Source: Deltaproteobacteria bacterium (GTDB taxonomy: Bacteria > Desulfobacterota > Desulfobacteria > Desulfobacterales > SpSt-501). Taken from it: DNA of 51,730 nt. Made by a program: the position numbers and the translations under genes. The notes beneath the pieces were generated by a model, which worked only from the letters and a program-made list of their open reading frames with translations, was not told the DNA's origin and made no database searches. This document shows, one piece after another, positions 37,948-47,497 of the stretch. The stretch spans positions 1 to 51,730 of the forward strand of contig JACRCN010000040.1 of assembly GCA_016219005.1 (NCBI GenBank), given 5' to 3'. Numbering within the stretch: position 1 is the first letter of the stretch; each line of letters begins with the position of its first letter.

Positions 37948-38961
37948 TCAACGCACCTCGTTGAGATACCGGTCGCGGAATTTCTCCTGGGCATCCGCCA
38001 TTTTCTTCCAATCCACCGATCTGGCGCGGGCGTACTCGGATTCCGGCAGGAACTTGGCCGCCAGTTCGGGGAGCATGGCCGTCGGCCGAACCGGCCGCAG
38101 GAACGCGTTGGCCCAGACCGCCTGGCCCTTGTCCGACAGTGTGAAGTCAAGCGCCTTCTTGCCGTTTTCCGGGTGCGGACCGCTTTTCACCAAACTCACG
38201 ACGTAGGGGGCCACGAGCGTCCCCTCGGCCGGAATGACAAACTCCACATTCGCCTTGTCCTTGTACTTGCCCCGGTAGGCATTGAAGTCGTAGTCGAACA
38301 GGATGGGAATCTCCCCTGAGAGCACCCGTGCGTAAGAGGTCTGCTTCGGGACGATGGGATCATTCTTCTTCAGCTCTTTGAAATACTGGATCGCCGGGTC
38401 GAAGTTGTCCAGCGTCCCGCCCAGGGCGATGTTCACGGCCACGGCGGCCGAATACCCGACGGCGGCCGAACTGGGGTCCAGATAGCCCACCATTCCCTTG
38501 TATTCGGGCTTGAGCAGATCCTTCCAGGACTTCGGGACCGGCTTCCCGCCGAGGGCATCCTTGTTCACGAAAAGCCCCAGGGTCCCCGAGTGAATCGTGA
38601 ACCAGCAGCCTTCGGGATCTTTGAGTCCTTGCGGAATCTGGTCCCAGAGAGCCGGCTTGTAAGGGGTGACGACGCCCGACTCCTTGGCCAGGATCCCGAA
38701 CGTCACCCCGAAATAGGCGATGTCGGCAACCGGGTTGTTTTTCTCCGCGATGAGTTGGGACAAGGTCTGCCCCGAGTTCTTGTTGTCATGCGGGATGTCG
38801 ATGCCGAGGTTGTCTTTGATCGCCTTCAACTGACTGGCCCAGTCCGCCCATTCCGGAGGGCAATTGTAGCAAGTGGCTGTCTCCGCGGCAAAACCTATGG
38901 TGGAAAAGCCGAGCATGAATACAGCAACCAATAATGGAAATGCCTGCATACCTTTTTTCAC
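37948..38961 (-). CDS. Periplasmic solute-binding protein of the ABC importer
   Basis: A 337-residue exported binding protein. The signal peptide (KKGMQAFPLLVAVFMLGFST) ends near GFAAE. The mature part has the two-lobed pattern of the PotD / ferric / 2-aminoethylphosphonate group, with SGTLGLFVNKDAL, LDPSSAAVGYSAAVAVNIAL and LFDYDFNAYRGKYKDK. The GTG at 38961 is chosen because GGAAGGAGGT lies just upstream; the frame is open to 39018. It feeds the permeases that follow. The ligand is not readable from sequence; the nearby phosphodiesterase and GlpAB suggest a glycerophosphodiester. Confidence 0.88.
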   Translation of the reverse strand: MKKGMQAFPLLVAVFMLGFSTIGFAAETATCYNCPPEWADWASQLKAIKDNLGIDIPHDNKNSGQTLSQLIAEKNNPVADIAYFGVTFGILAKESGVVTPYKPALWDQIPQGLKDPEGCWFTIHSGTLGLFVNKDALGGKPVPKSWKDLLKPEYKGMVGYLDPSSAAVGYSAAVAVNIALGGTLDNFDPAIQYFKELKKNDPIVPKQTSYARVLSGEIPILFDYDFNAYRGKYKDKANVEFVIPAEGTLVAPYVVSLVKSGPHPENGKKALDFTLSDKGQAVWANAFLRPVRPTAMLPELAAKFLPESEYARARSVDWKKMADAQEKFRDRYLNEVR

Positions 38962-39088
38962 GATGACCTCCTTCCGGTTAGGGGTTCGCCTAGGATAGCT
39001 TGGCCGTACAACAAACAATTATTGCATACGCCCTCGAGTGGTTTTGATCGATTCATCGATGCATTGGCCTTTGGGTTCCTGCTTAGGT

Positions 39089-40141
39089 TTAAACATGCTT
39101 CCCGGATGTCAGGGAAGAGTTACGTTTTGGTTCGCAAACGGTGAGTCCGGCCGTCGATTCTCTGACGACAATGCCGGTCTCGAGAATTTTGTGAATGGGC
39201 CTGCCGTCTCTCCTCTTGATTTGGCTGAGCAGGATTTCAGCCCCCAGCCGCCCCATTTCATAAGCGGGCTGTCGGATGGTGGTAAGGCCCGGGTTGATAT
39301 ACGAAGCTATGGCCATGTCGTCGAAACCGACGATGGAAAGACCTTCGGGCAAGGCCACGCCGACTTCCCGGGCCCCCTGCATGGCCCCGATGGCCATGAA
39401 ATCATTGGAGCAGAACACAGCCGTGGGCGGTTGCTCCAAGGCAAGGAGGGCTTTGATTCCCTCCCGTCCGTTTTCAAGGGCGTATTGGGTTTGCAGGACC
39501 AGGGCAGGGTCGTAAGGGATGCGGTGATCCCTCAGGCACTTCTTATAGCCATGCCACCGATGCAGACTTTTATCCGAGAAGGAAAACCTGCCGGCCAGCA
39601 TGGCAATGCGCCGATGGCCCAAATGGATGAGGTGCTCCGTGGCGCTGTAACCCCCGCGAAAGTTGTCCACCCCGACCGCGGATATCGGGCCTTTTCTCAC
39701 GGTGCTGTATAGCAGAACGAGGGGGAAATGGTCGTCTAATAGGTCGCGGAGCACCTTGCCCCTGAGTTTGGTGGTGGTGATGATCAACCCCTCGACTTGT
39801 CTTTCGCGAAGAACCTCGCAGAGCCGAGCCTCCTTGGCGTATTCATAATCGGAGTTGCCCAACAGCGCCTGATAGCCTTCCCGGTGGGCGAAATCCTGCA
39901 CGCCGCGAATGGATTCGGCAAAAATCGGATTGGTGATAGAAGGGACAATGAGCCCAAGGGTGTAGGATTGTTGGGTGACAAAGCCGCGGGCGAGGGCGTT
40001 GTACTGATAGCGGCAGGCCTTCATCGCTTTAGCGACACGGTTCCGCGTTTCCGGGCTGACCACCTCCGGCGAGTTGATCACGCGGGATACCGTTGCCGTA
40101 GACACTGCGGCGATCCTGGCCACATCGCGAATCGTGCTCAT
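39089..40141 (-). CDS. LacI-family transcriptional repressor
   Basis: A 350-residue regulator. The N-terminal helix-turn-helix and hinge (TIRDVARIAAVSTATVSRVI, then RYQYNALARGF) are classical LacI. The periplasmic-binding-protein-like effector domain follows, with LGLIVPSITNPIFAESIRGV and IVGFDDMAIASYINPGLTTI. It lies first in a minus-strand series leading into the importer, phosphodiesterase and glpAB genes, and has a matching operator 12 bases before its start. It most likely represses the locus until a transported or derived compound binds. Confidence 0.93.
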   Translation of the reverse strand: MSTIRDVARIAAVSTATVSRVINSPEVVSPETRNRVAKAMKACRYQYNALARGFVTQQSYTLGLIVPSITNPIFAESIRGVQDFAHREGYQALLGNSDYEYAKEARLCEVLRERQVEGLIITTTKLRGKVLRDLLDDHFPLVLLYSTVRKGPISAVGVDNFRGGYSATEHLIHLGHRRIAMLAGRFSFSDKSLHRWHGYKKCLRDHRIPYDPALVLQTQYALENGREGIKALLALEQPPTAVFCSNDFMAIGAMQGAREVGVALPEGLSIVGFDDMAIASYINPGLTTIRQPAYEMGRLGAEILLSQIKRRDGRPIHKILETGIVVRESTAGLTVCEPKRNSSLTSGKHV

Positions 40142-40152
40142 GAACCATTTCC

Positions 40153-40168
40153 ATGTAAATGTTTACAT
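40153..40168 (-). promoter_or_regulatory. Palindromic LacI-type operator before the regulator gene
   Basis: ATGTAAA-TG-TTTACAT is a perfect inverted repeat with 7-base arms and a two-base centre, the size and base pattern of LacI-family operators (TGTAAACGTTTACA style). It lies 12 bases upstream of the LacI-family start, which supports autoregulation. The gap before the binding-protein gene holds a shorter palindrome pair (ATCGAT-N2-ATCGAT near 39047-39060) but no clear second copy. Confidence 0.68.
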
Positions 40169-40302
40169 TTTTTTACCCGGTTGGCGCCGAACTGTCAAGT
40201 GGCAGCTCACCTGCATGAAAACATCGGCCGGGTTCATCGCCGGACGGAGTCCGAAAACAACCGCAACCTTCAGATTCACTCTTGAGCAGGCTTGACATGA
40301 AG

Positions 40303-40433
40303 CCATTTTAAAAATAGCAGATCCCAGCCGAGGGCAAGGCGCACGCCGATGAAAAGCGCAAGCCGCGGCAGGTGTGGTGAGCATCTTTCAAAGGAGGGTA
40401 ACGCCGCCGGCAACTGTCAGATGCATTTTGGAG
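40303..40433. repeat. Diverged copy of the dispersed palindromic repeat
   Basis: The segment keeps the internal landmarks of the family in order: GGCAAGGCGCACGCC, AAAAGCGCA, GTGAGCATCTTTCAAA and AACGCCGCCGG. The TGTTGAAAAAC ends are replaced by CCATTTTAAAAAT and TGCATTTTGG. It therefore belongs to a related subfamily. It lies in the 415-base gap between the LacI gene and zraP, which holds no gene. Confidence 0.5.
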
Positions 40434-40516
40434 ATAGCTTCATTTAAGAGGGCAGAGGGAGGGGGCCTCGATCGAGACTTGACAGCATGTTGAAAGGGAT
40501 AAATTACCGCGCAAAA

Positions 40517-40543
40517 AAAGGGGGAGGTTGAGCCTCCCCCTTT
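40517..40543 (-). terminator. Intrinsic terminator of zraP
   Basis: AAAGGGGGAGG and CCTCCCCCTTT pair perfectly across a five-base loop. Read on the minus strand the stem is followed by a T run (complement of the A run at 40513-40519). It lies just after the zraP stop. Confidence 0.9.
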
Positions 40544-40556
40544 AACATAACGTCAG

Positions 40557-41075
40557 TTACTGCCCGTAAGGTCCGCGGCCGTAGCCGCCGCCCATGCCCA
40601 TGCCCATGCCGCCCATGCCCATCCTGGAGCCCGGCCCCCTGCCATACCCCGGCCCCATGCCCCGGCCGAACCCCTTGCCATACAGCTTGGGGTTCTCTTT
40701 CTGCATTTTGAGCCGTTGATCCAGGACCTTCTGGTCGAGCTCGCCCTGCAGCCCGGAGACTTCCTTCTGAAGCTCGGCGGCCTTTTTGGCATCCGGGCTC
40801 TGCTTGGCCATCTCGGCCCGGAGCTCGAGCCCTTTCTGGTAGAGCTTGTCCCGCAGGTCACGGGTCTCTTCGAAGAAGGCGTTGCGCTCCTTCTGCAGTG
40901 CGGCGATTTCTTCGTCCGTCAGGTCGGCGCCGCCGCCCGGGCCGTATCCGCCTCCCACCATTGGGCAATTGCCTCCGCCCCCTCTTCCCCAACCGGCAAA
41001 GGACGGCGCGGAAAAGCCGACAATACCGGCGATGGCCAGAACCAGCAATATCGCAGTGATGTGTTTTGTTCGCAT
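40557..41075 (-). CDS. zraP: ZraP-like periplasmic zinc-responsive chaperone
   Basis: A 172-residue exported protein: signal peptide (TKHITAILLVLAIAGIVGF, cleavage near SFAG), a glycine-rich segment, a helical LTxxQ/CpxP-like core (LTDEEIAALQKERNAFFEET, KLYQKGLELRAEMAK) and a Gly/Met-rich tail suited to metal binding. ZraP is a periplasmic chaperone that also restrains the ZraS sensor. The ATG at 41075 follows GGAGG; the frame is open to 41159. It diverges from zraSR, carries a sigma-54 promoter upstream and has its own terminator. Confidence 0.85.
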   Translation of the reverse strand: MRTKHITAILLVLAIAGIVGFSAPSFAGWGRGGGGNCPMVGGGYGPGGGADLTDEEIAALQKERNAFFEETRDLRDKLYQKGLELRAEMAKQSPDAKKAAELQKEVSGLQGELDQKVLDQRLKMQKENPKLYGKGFGRGMGPGYGRGPGSRMGMGGMGMGMGGGYGRGPYGQ

Positions 41076-41130
41076 GGATTGAACCTCCGTTTCGTTTGAT
41101 GTATGAATTTGATTCACGGAAATGACGTAG

Positions 41131-41146
41131 AGCAATGCCTGTGCCA
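41131..41146 (-). promoter_or_regulatory. Sigma-54 promoter of zraP
   Basis: On the minus strand TGGCAC-AGGCA-TTGCT matches the sigma-54 consensus TGGCAC-N5-TTGCW at every defined position. It lies 56 bases upstream of the zraP ATG. Promoters of this type need an enhancer-binding activator; the ZraR encoded divergently is the obvious one. Confidence 0.85.
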
Positions 41147-41257
41147 GTCTGATTTTCAAGTACGCAAATCCAATTGTAATAAATTGATTTTGTTTTTAAT
41201 ATTCTATTTTAACGGCTATGACATGACGATCGAGCTTGGATTGAGTTTCAAATAAGC

Positions 41258-41315
41258 GGATATTTTATATCCAGAAGAGCGCTATTTACATGGATACATT
41301 GAATACTTAGTATCC
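41258..41315. promoter_or_regulatory. Paired palindromes, likely ZraR enhancer sites
   Basis: GGATAT-TTT-ATATCC (41258-41272) and GAATAC-TTA-GTATCC (41301-41315) share the form GRATAY-N3-RTATCC. Their centres are 43 bases apart, about four helical turns. They lie 110-185 bases upstream of the sigma-54 promoter, the normal place for activator sites. An extra GGATAC half lies at 41292-41297. Binding by ZraR is inferred from position and symmetry. Confidence 0.62.
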
Positions 41316-41580
41316 AGATTGTTGTCACTGGTTGCATCGAACGGAAAGCCTCCAGCAACAGGAGAGCGGCTATAACGCCTGCCGGACCAAGCTGCCGAGG
41401 TGCATGAAGTGTCTTCTGCATGATTCTTGCTCAGAAGCGGTTTGATAGCCTCGGGTCACGCCCGGGAGTACAAGCTGATTCGAAGGCGCACTCCCGCCTG
41501 GGCGAGGTGAGAAATGCATTTCGAGCGGCCGGCAACGCCGCCCCGGGAGTCAGACGGGGATAGGAGACCACTTACCCGGT

Positions 41581-41713
41581 TGTTGAAAAACAAGCATCAG
41601 GCCGTCAGGCAAGGCGTGCGGCGGTTTGGAAAGCGCAGCATATTCTATTATATGTGAGCATTTACAAAAGCCGCACAACGCCGGATGCCGGCCTTAGGCG
41701 CGGTTTTTCAACA
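41581..41713. repeat. Palindromic dispersed repeat, copy 2 (MITE-like)
   Basis: This 133-base element has perfect 11-base inverted ends, TGTTGAAAAAC (41581-41591) and GTTTTTCAACA (41703-41713). The body aligns with copy 1 at 23506, differing by small changes and a short AT insertion (CATATTCTATTATATG). It sits between the enhancer-like sites and zraS in the 698-base zraP-zraS gap, only 60 bases before the zraS ATG, so it may separate zraS from its original promoter. The rest of that gap holds no gene. Confidence 0.85.
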
Positions 41714-41773
41714 CCCTGGTACAGCTCCGCTGAAGCCTGAAAGGGCCACGGGTTTACGGGATAGCCGCTTAGC

Positions 41774-43522
41774 ATGTTTACACGAATGATGTATAAAAAA
41801 TTCTGGACCGGGGTGCCGCCCTGGGTGCTCATCGGCTCGGTGGCGGTGCTGCTGCCGATTTTCACGTTCATGACCGTGGAGAACGTGCACCGGGAGAAGG
41901 AGTTCACCACCCGCCTGCTACTGGAAAAGGGAGCGGCCCTGATCCGGGCGTTTGAAGCCGGCACCCGGACCGGTATGATGGGCATGCAGCGGGGCGGTTT
42001 CCAGCTGCAGCGCCTGCTCACCGAAACGGCCCAGCAGCCCGACATCGCCTACCTGATCGTAGCCGATGCGGACGGCACGGTGGTCGCCGCGAGCGATCTC
42101 GACCAGGTGGGCGCAGCGTATGGAAAGGATCTGGACCTCGCATCCGTTTCGCGCTCCAAGGCCAATCAATGGCGGCTGGTGTCCAGGCCGAGCGGGGTCC
42201 AGGTGTTCGAGGTGTTCCGCAAATTCGAACCGACCGGCCCTCCGGGGGGCAGGATGCGCGGCCCCATGATGCGCATGCCTCCGGACGGAGCCGAGCCGCC
42301 GCCCGATCCGCCGCGCGTCATTTTCGTGGGGCTCGACATGGCAGCCCTCGAAGAGGCCCGCCAATCGGACGTGGGACATGCGATCGTCCTGGGGGTAGTG
42401 CTGCTGCTGATCGGGTTCGCCGGCATCACCCTGCTGTTGCTGGCCCAGAGCCATCGCGCGACCCGCGCGACCCTTTCGCGCATCAAGGCGTTCTCGGACC
42501 ATGTGGTGGAAAACATGCCGATCGGGCTCGTGGCGACCGACGGCCACGGACGGATCGCGGTGTTCAACCAGGTGGCCGAGTCCGTGCTGCGCCTGCCGGC
42601 ATCCGCCGCGGTGGGCAAGGAGGCCCAGGGGGTCCTCCCGCCGGAGCTCTGGCAGCAAGTCCGGACCCACACGGCGTCCGAGACCGTCACCGGAGCCGAG
42701 ATCGACTGCGTGCTCGCCGACCTCCAGCGCGTTCCGCTGGAGGTCGGCGCCGGCACCTTGCGAGACGAAAGCGGACGTTTTGCCGGGAGCATTCTGCTGT
42801 TCAAGGACCTCACTGAGGTCCGAACGCTGCGCCAGGAGATCGCGCGCCACCAGCGCCTGGCGACCGTCGGCCGGCTTGCCGCCGGCGTGGCGCACGAAAT
42901 CCGCAATCCATTGAGTTCGATCAAGGGGTTTGCCACCTACTTCAAGGAGCGCTACCGCGGAAACCCGCAGGATGCGCAGACCGCCGCGATCATGATCCAG
43001 GAGGTGGACCGCCTGAACCGGGTCGTCAGCCAGCTCCTCGAATTCGCCCGGCCGGTCCACATCATTCCGCGGCCCACCGCGATCGCCGTGCTGATCGCGG
43101 ATTCGCTTAAACTGGTCGAGACGCAGGCGCGGGAAAAGTCCATCGCCGTAACGGCGGAGGACAGCTCCACCGCGGGCGAGGCGCTCCTCGACGCAGACCG
43201 GCTCAACCAGGTGCTGTTGAACCTGTATCTCAACGCCGTCGAGGCCATGCCGCCCGGCGGCACCCTGACCGTTCGCGTGAGCGACCTGAAAGGCACACCC
43301 GGGATCGAAATCCGCGTGTCGGACACGGGCGCGGGCATCCGCCCGGAGGAGCTGTCCCACGTCTTCGACCCGTACTTCACTACGAAACCGGCTGGCACGG
43401 GCCTGGGGCTGGCCATCGCACACAACATCATGGAAACCATGGGCGGTGACATCACGGCCGCAAGCCGCCCCGGCGTCGGAACGACCTTCACGTTGAGGGT
43501 GCCGCTGACGCGAGCCGAATAG
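41774..43522 (+). CDS. zraS: ZraS-like membrane sensor histidine kinase
   Basis: A 582-residue kinase. Membrane segments at about 15-35 and 202-224 enclose a periplasmic sensor domain containing a Met/Pro/Gly-rich patch (GPPGGRMRGPMMRMPPDGAE, about 155-174). A PAS domain (about 242-350) precedes the dimerisation region with the phospho-acceptor VAHEIRNPLSSI (His374) and an ATPase domain with LYLNAVEAMP, SDTGAGIRPEE and GTGLGLAIAH. It should sense zinc or envelope stress and phosphorylate the ZraR encoded 99 bases downstream. No good ribosome-binding site precedes the ATG. Confidence 0.88.
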   Translation: MFTRMMYKKFWTGVPPWVLIGSVAVLLPIFTFMTVENVHREKEFTTRLLLEKGAALIRAFEAGTRTGMMGMQRGGFQLQRLLTETAQQPDIAYLIVADADGTVVAASDLDQVGAAYGKDLDLASVSRSKANQWRLVSRPSGVQVFEVFRKFEPTGPPGGRMRGPMMRMPPDGAEPPPDPPRVIFVGLDMAALEEARQSDVGHAIVLGVVLLLIGFAGITLLLLAQSHRATRATLSRIKAFSDHVVENMPIGLVATDGHGRIAVFNQVAESVLRLPASAAVGKEAQGVLPPELWQQVRTHTASETVTGAEIDCVLADLQRVPLEVGAGTLRDESGRFAGSILLFKDLTEVRTLRQEIARHQRLATVGRLAAGVAHEIRNPLSSIKGFATYFKERYRGNPQDAQTAAIMIQEVDRLNRVVSQLLEFARPVHIIPRPTAIAVLIADSLKLVETQAREKSIAVTAEDSSTAGEALLDADRLNQVLLNLYLNAVEAMPPGGTLTVRVSDLKGTPGIEIRVSDTGAGIRPEELSHVFDPYFTTKPAGTGLGLAIAHNIMETMGGDITAASRPGVGTTFTLRVPLTRAE

Positions 43523-43621
43523 CATATTGCTTCGAATTCCGGATTTCGTTCTTCGGATTTTGTCAGTCGCGGGCCTTGCCTGAGGTTTTTCCGGCAACCC
43601 TGTTTGGGAAAGACCAACAAA

Positions 43622-44980
<1,359 letters not shown>

Positions 44981-45071
44981 AGCGGGGCGGTCGCCCTGTT
45001 TCACCTTTACTTCGCGGCAAAGAGGATTAGATTTCGGGCACGTTTCGACATCGCAACCCCTCAGAAGGCCC

Positions 45072-45665
45072 ATGAACCAGACGACCGACGCTCAAATTGT
45101 CCACTGCCCGCACTGCGGGGCGGCCAACCGCGTCCCCGCCGAGCGACGGGGCTCACCCGCCGCCAAATGCGGCAAGTGCAAGTCCCCTCTGTTCCCGGAG
45201 AAGCCGGCGGCCGGGGCCGCAACGACCTACAAGATGCGCTGCGGGCAGTGCGGCGCCCGCAACCGCATGCCGGCCGATCGGCTCGGATCCGGGGCCAAGT
45301 GCGGCAAGTGCGGCTCGCCCCTGAAGACCGATGAACTCTTCGCCCCCCAACCCGTCATGGTGACGGATGCCAACTTCGAACCCCAGGTTCTGAAGTCTCC
45401 CCTCCCGGTGCTGCTGTTCGCCTGGGCCCCCTGGTGTTCAACCTGTGTCGCCGTGACCCCGATCATCGAGCAATTCGCATCCGAGTCCAAGGGTCGGGTC
45501 CGGGTGGGCAAGCTGAACATCGATGCCAACCCGAACCTGGCCAACCGGTTCAGCATCATGAGCGTGCCCTTCCTGTTCATCTTCGACAACGGCGAGCTGA
45601 AAGAAAGCCTGCCGGGCACGCTTCAAAAGCACGAGCTGATGCTGAAGATGGCCCACTATGTCTGA
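45072..45665 (+). CDS. Thioredoxin with two N-terminal zinc ribbons
   Basis: A 197-residue protein with two tandem zinc ribbons: CPHC/CGKC at about residues 12-36 and CGQC/CGKC at about 57-80. A thioredoxin fold with active site WCSTC (in LLFAWAPWCSTCVAVTPIIE) and the cis-Pro segment MSVPFLFIFDNGE follows. Trx2/TrxC-type proteins have one such ribbon and a WCGPC site, so both the doubled ribbon and the Ser-Thr active site are unusual. It should act as a cytoplasmic dithiol reductant. Its stop overlaps the next gene by 8 bases. Confidence 0.88.
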   Translation: MNQTTDAQIVHCPHCGAANRVPAERRGSPAAKCGKCKSPLFPEKPAAGAATTYKMRCGQCGARNRMPADRLGSGAKCGKCGSPLKTDELFAPQPVMVTDANFEPQVLKSPLPVLLFAWAPWCSTCVAVTPIIEQFASESKGRVRVGKLNIDANPNLANRFSIMSVPFLFIFDNGELKESLPGTLQKHELMLKMAHYV

Positions 45666-46566
45666 CGATCACGTCGCGGACGATTGCGCGGATGTGGCCT
45701 CCCGGATCCGGGACATGCTGGCGCGGGGGGTGAGCCTGCCGCCGGAGGTCCTGCGCTTCATCGACTCGACCTTCTTCAACCCGACGGCGGCGGAACTTGC
45801 CGCCGTCGCCGGGGATGAATCCGCCAGCGAGCGGGACCCCTTGCTCGAGCTTCTGTTCGCCCCCGATGAAGCATTCCAGGTCGAGCTCGAAGAAATGATC
45901 GCCGGCCGGGGGCTCGATGAGGAACGGGTGGCCGGCCTTCTCTGCCGGCCGCCGCTTAAGGTTTTGTTCCGGTTCCCGGATGCGCGGAAAACCCTCGGGC
46001 TGGAGATGACACCGCCGCTCGCCCGGCACTTTGTCTCCCAGCTCCGGATCGCCAGGCCGATCCCCGCCGACCTGTCGCAGGCGATCGAGTCCGCCGCGGA
46101 CGCCGGCGACCGGCAAAGGGCGCGGGTCCTCATCCGCAACGCGCGCGTTCAGTTCACGCCCGAAACCATCGCGTTCCTGAGCGCCTTTCTGACGCAGGTG
46201 GGCATCCGGGACGGGCAGGCATGGGAATGCCTCCGCGTCGCGTTGGACGTGCTATCCGACGGGCAGAATCCGGCCGGCCTCTTCCAGGCACTGGCGGACC
46301 GCAAGCGCTGGCTCGTCAAGGCCCTAACCCGCGGCCGGAAGCAGGAGGCACTTCTCGGACAAGCCAACATCGAAACTCTCATGAGCCAGGGCGCACGCCT
46401 GACCGTCATCGATGAGGCCGACACTTGCCGCCGGATCGGCTGCATCGACCGGATCTGCGCCGCCGTGTTCGGCCGGGTCCCGCCGCCGGGGCCGCTGTGG
46501 ACCGGTGATGATGCGGTCGAACTCACCTCCGAAACGGTTGTCGACGCATGGCGGCATTCGGATTAA
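45658..46566 (+). CDS. Protein of unknown function coupled to the thioredoxin gene
   Basis: A 302-residue, mostly helical cytoplasmic protein with no recognised domain, signal peptide or membrane segment. It begins MSDDHVADDCADVASRIRDM and contains FIDSTFFNPTAAELAAVAGD and LLCRPPLKVLFRFPDA; Cys residues are scattered (11, 117 and others near the end). The start overlaps the thioredoxin stop by 8 bases, so the two are translationally coupled and probably work together, perhaps as client and reductant. No function is assigned. Confidence 0.7.
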   Translation: MSDDHVADDCADVASRIRDMLARGVSLPPEVLRFIDSTFFNPTAAELAAVAGDESASERDPLLELLFAPDEAFQVELEEMIAGRGLDEERVAGLLCRPPLKVLFRFPDARKTLGLEMTPPLARHFVSQLRIARPIPADLSQAIESAADAGDRQRARVLIRNARVQFTPETIAFLSAFLTQVGIRDGQAWECLRVALDVLSDGQNPAGLFQALADRKRWLVKALTRGRKQEALLGQANIETLMSQGARLTVIDEADTCRRIGCIDRICAAVFGRVPPPGPLWTGDDAVELTSETVVDAWRHSD

Positions 46567-46716
46567 TCGGGCATCCCGGTCTTGCCGGACACTCAATTAT
46601 CCGACGTGCTGTGAGGCGCGGCGGATAGTTGATTTGACATCCATTCCAGAAACCTTTAACGTGCCCGCGCGTTCCATTGCCGGAACCGCATTCCATCAAC
46701 CGAAGCGAGCATTGCG

Positions 46717-47394
46717 ATGAACCATTATTTCGTTAAATCCGTTCAGATCCTCATCCTCCTGGCGGCGGTCGTGATGGCGGCTCTGCCCGCCGCGCTGAGC
46801 GCCGAGTCCATGCCGCCGCTCGACACCATCCTCAAGGAGCTCGAGAAACGCTACACCGGGTCGCAATTTTCCGCCGACTTTCTGCAGGAGTCCACCATCA
46901 AATCCATGGAGATCACGGACTTTGCCTCGGGCCGGGTGTACGTGCGCTACCCAGGCATGATGCGCTGGGAATACGAGAAACCGGAGCAGCAGGCGATCAT
47001 CACCGACGGCCACAAGCTGTGGATCTACCGGCCGCTGGACAACCAGGTCATGACCGGCAATGCACCGGTTTTCTTTCGCGACGGCAAGGGGGCGAGTTTC
47101 CTGTCGGACATCCGCCTGATACGCCAGAAATTCACCATCACCCCGCACCCGCCGGAAGGCGAGTATCTCTACGAACTGAGACTGGTGCCGCGCGAAAAAA
47201 CTTTGAACATCTCCCAAATCCGCCTGTACGTTGTCCCGCGCGCGTTCACCATCGTCCGCATCGTGACAGTGGACGACTACGGCGACGACACGCGCATCGA
47301 CATCGTCAATCCGCAGTTCAACGTGGAGCTGGACCCGGCGCTGTTCAAGTTCGATATCCCCAAGGGTGCGGACGTGCAGAAAATCGACGAATAA
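46717..47394 (+). CDS. lolA: Outer-membrane lipoprotein carrier LolA
   Basis: A 225-residue periplasmic chaperone. The signal peptide (VQILILLAAVVMAALPAALS) is followed by the LolA core: LEKRYTGSQFSADFLQESTI, GRVYVRYPGMMRWEYEKPEQ, then IITDGHKLWIYRPLDNQVMT. This unclosed beta barrel carries lipoproteins from LolCDE to the outer membrane, which confirms a didermic host. An intrinsic terminator begins at the stop codon. Confidence 0.92.
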   Translation: MNHYFVKSVQILILLAAVVMAALPAALSAESMPPLDTILKELEKRYTGSQFSADFLQESTIKSMEITDFASGRVYVRYPGMMRWEYEKPEQQAIITDGHKLWIYRPLDNQVMTGNAPVFFRDGKGASFLSDIRLIRQKFTITPHPPEGEYLYELRLVPREKTLNISQIRLYVVPRAFTIVRIVTVDDYGDDTRIDIVNPQFNVELDPALFKFDIPKGADVQKIDE

Positions 47395-47430
47395 AAAAGC
47401 CTCCCGCCAACAAAGGCGGGAGGCTTTTTT
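47393..47430. terminator. Bidirectional terminator between lolA and yebC
   Basis: AAAAAAGCCTCCCGCC and GGCGGGAGGCTTTTTT pair perfectly across a six-base loop. The A and T runs on both sides make it work in both directions, ending lolA and the convergent rlmE-yebC transcript. Confidence 0.95.
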
Positions 47431-47432
47431 AT

Positions 47433-47491
47433 GTGAGCATTTCAAGCTGCGGGGCAACGCCGCCCTTGAGCGTCAGATGGGCCTTTCAACA
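47433..47491. repeat. Partial copy of the dispersed palindromic repeat, right half
   Basis: GTGAGCATTTCAAGCTGCGG, GGCAACGCCGCCC and the ending CCTTTCAACA correspond to the right half of the family copies at 23506 and 41581, with drift. It is squeezed between the bidirectional terminator and the yebC stop. Confidence 0.5.
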
Positions 47492-47497
47492 GGTCTT

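Noticed and set aside
41714-41773. Sigma-54 promoter for zraS at TGGTACAGCTCCGC
   Set aside because: The GG and GC are only nine bases apart instead of ten and the -24 box is imperfect.
41918-43597. 559-codon minus-strand frame opposite zraS
   Set aside because: It is a shadow of the sensor kinase gene with no recognisable motif.
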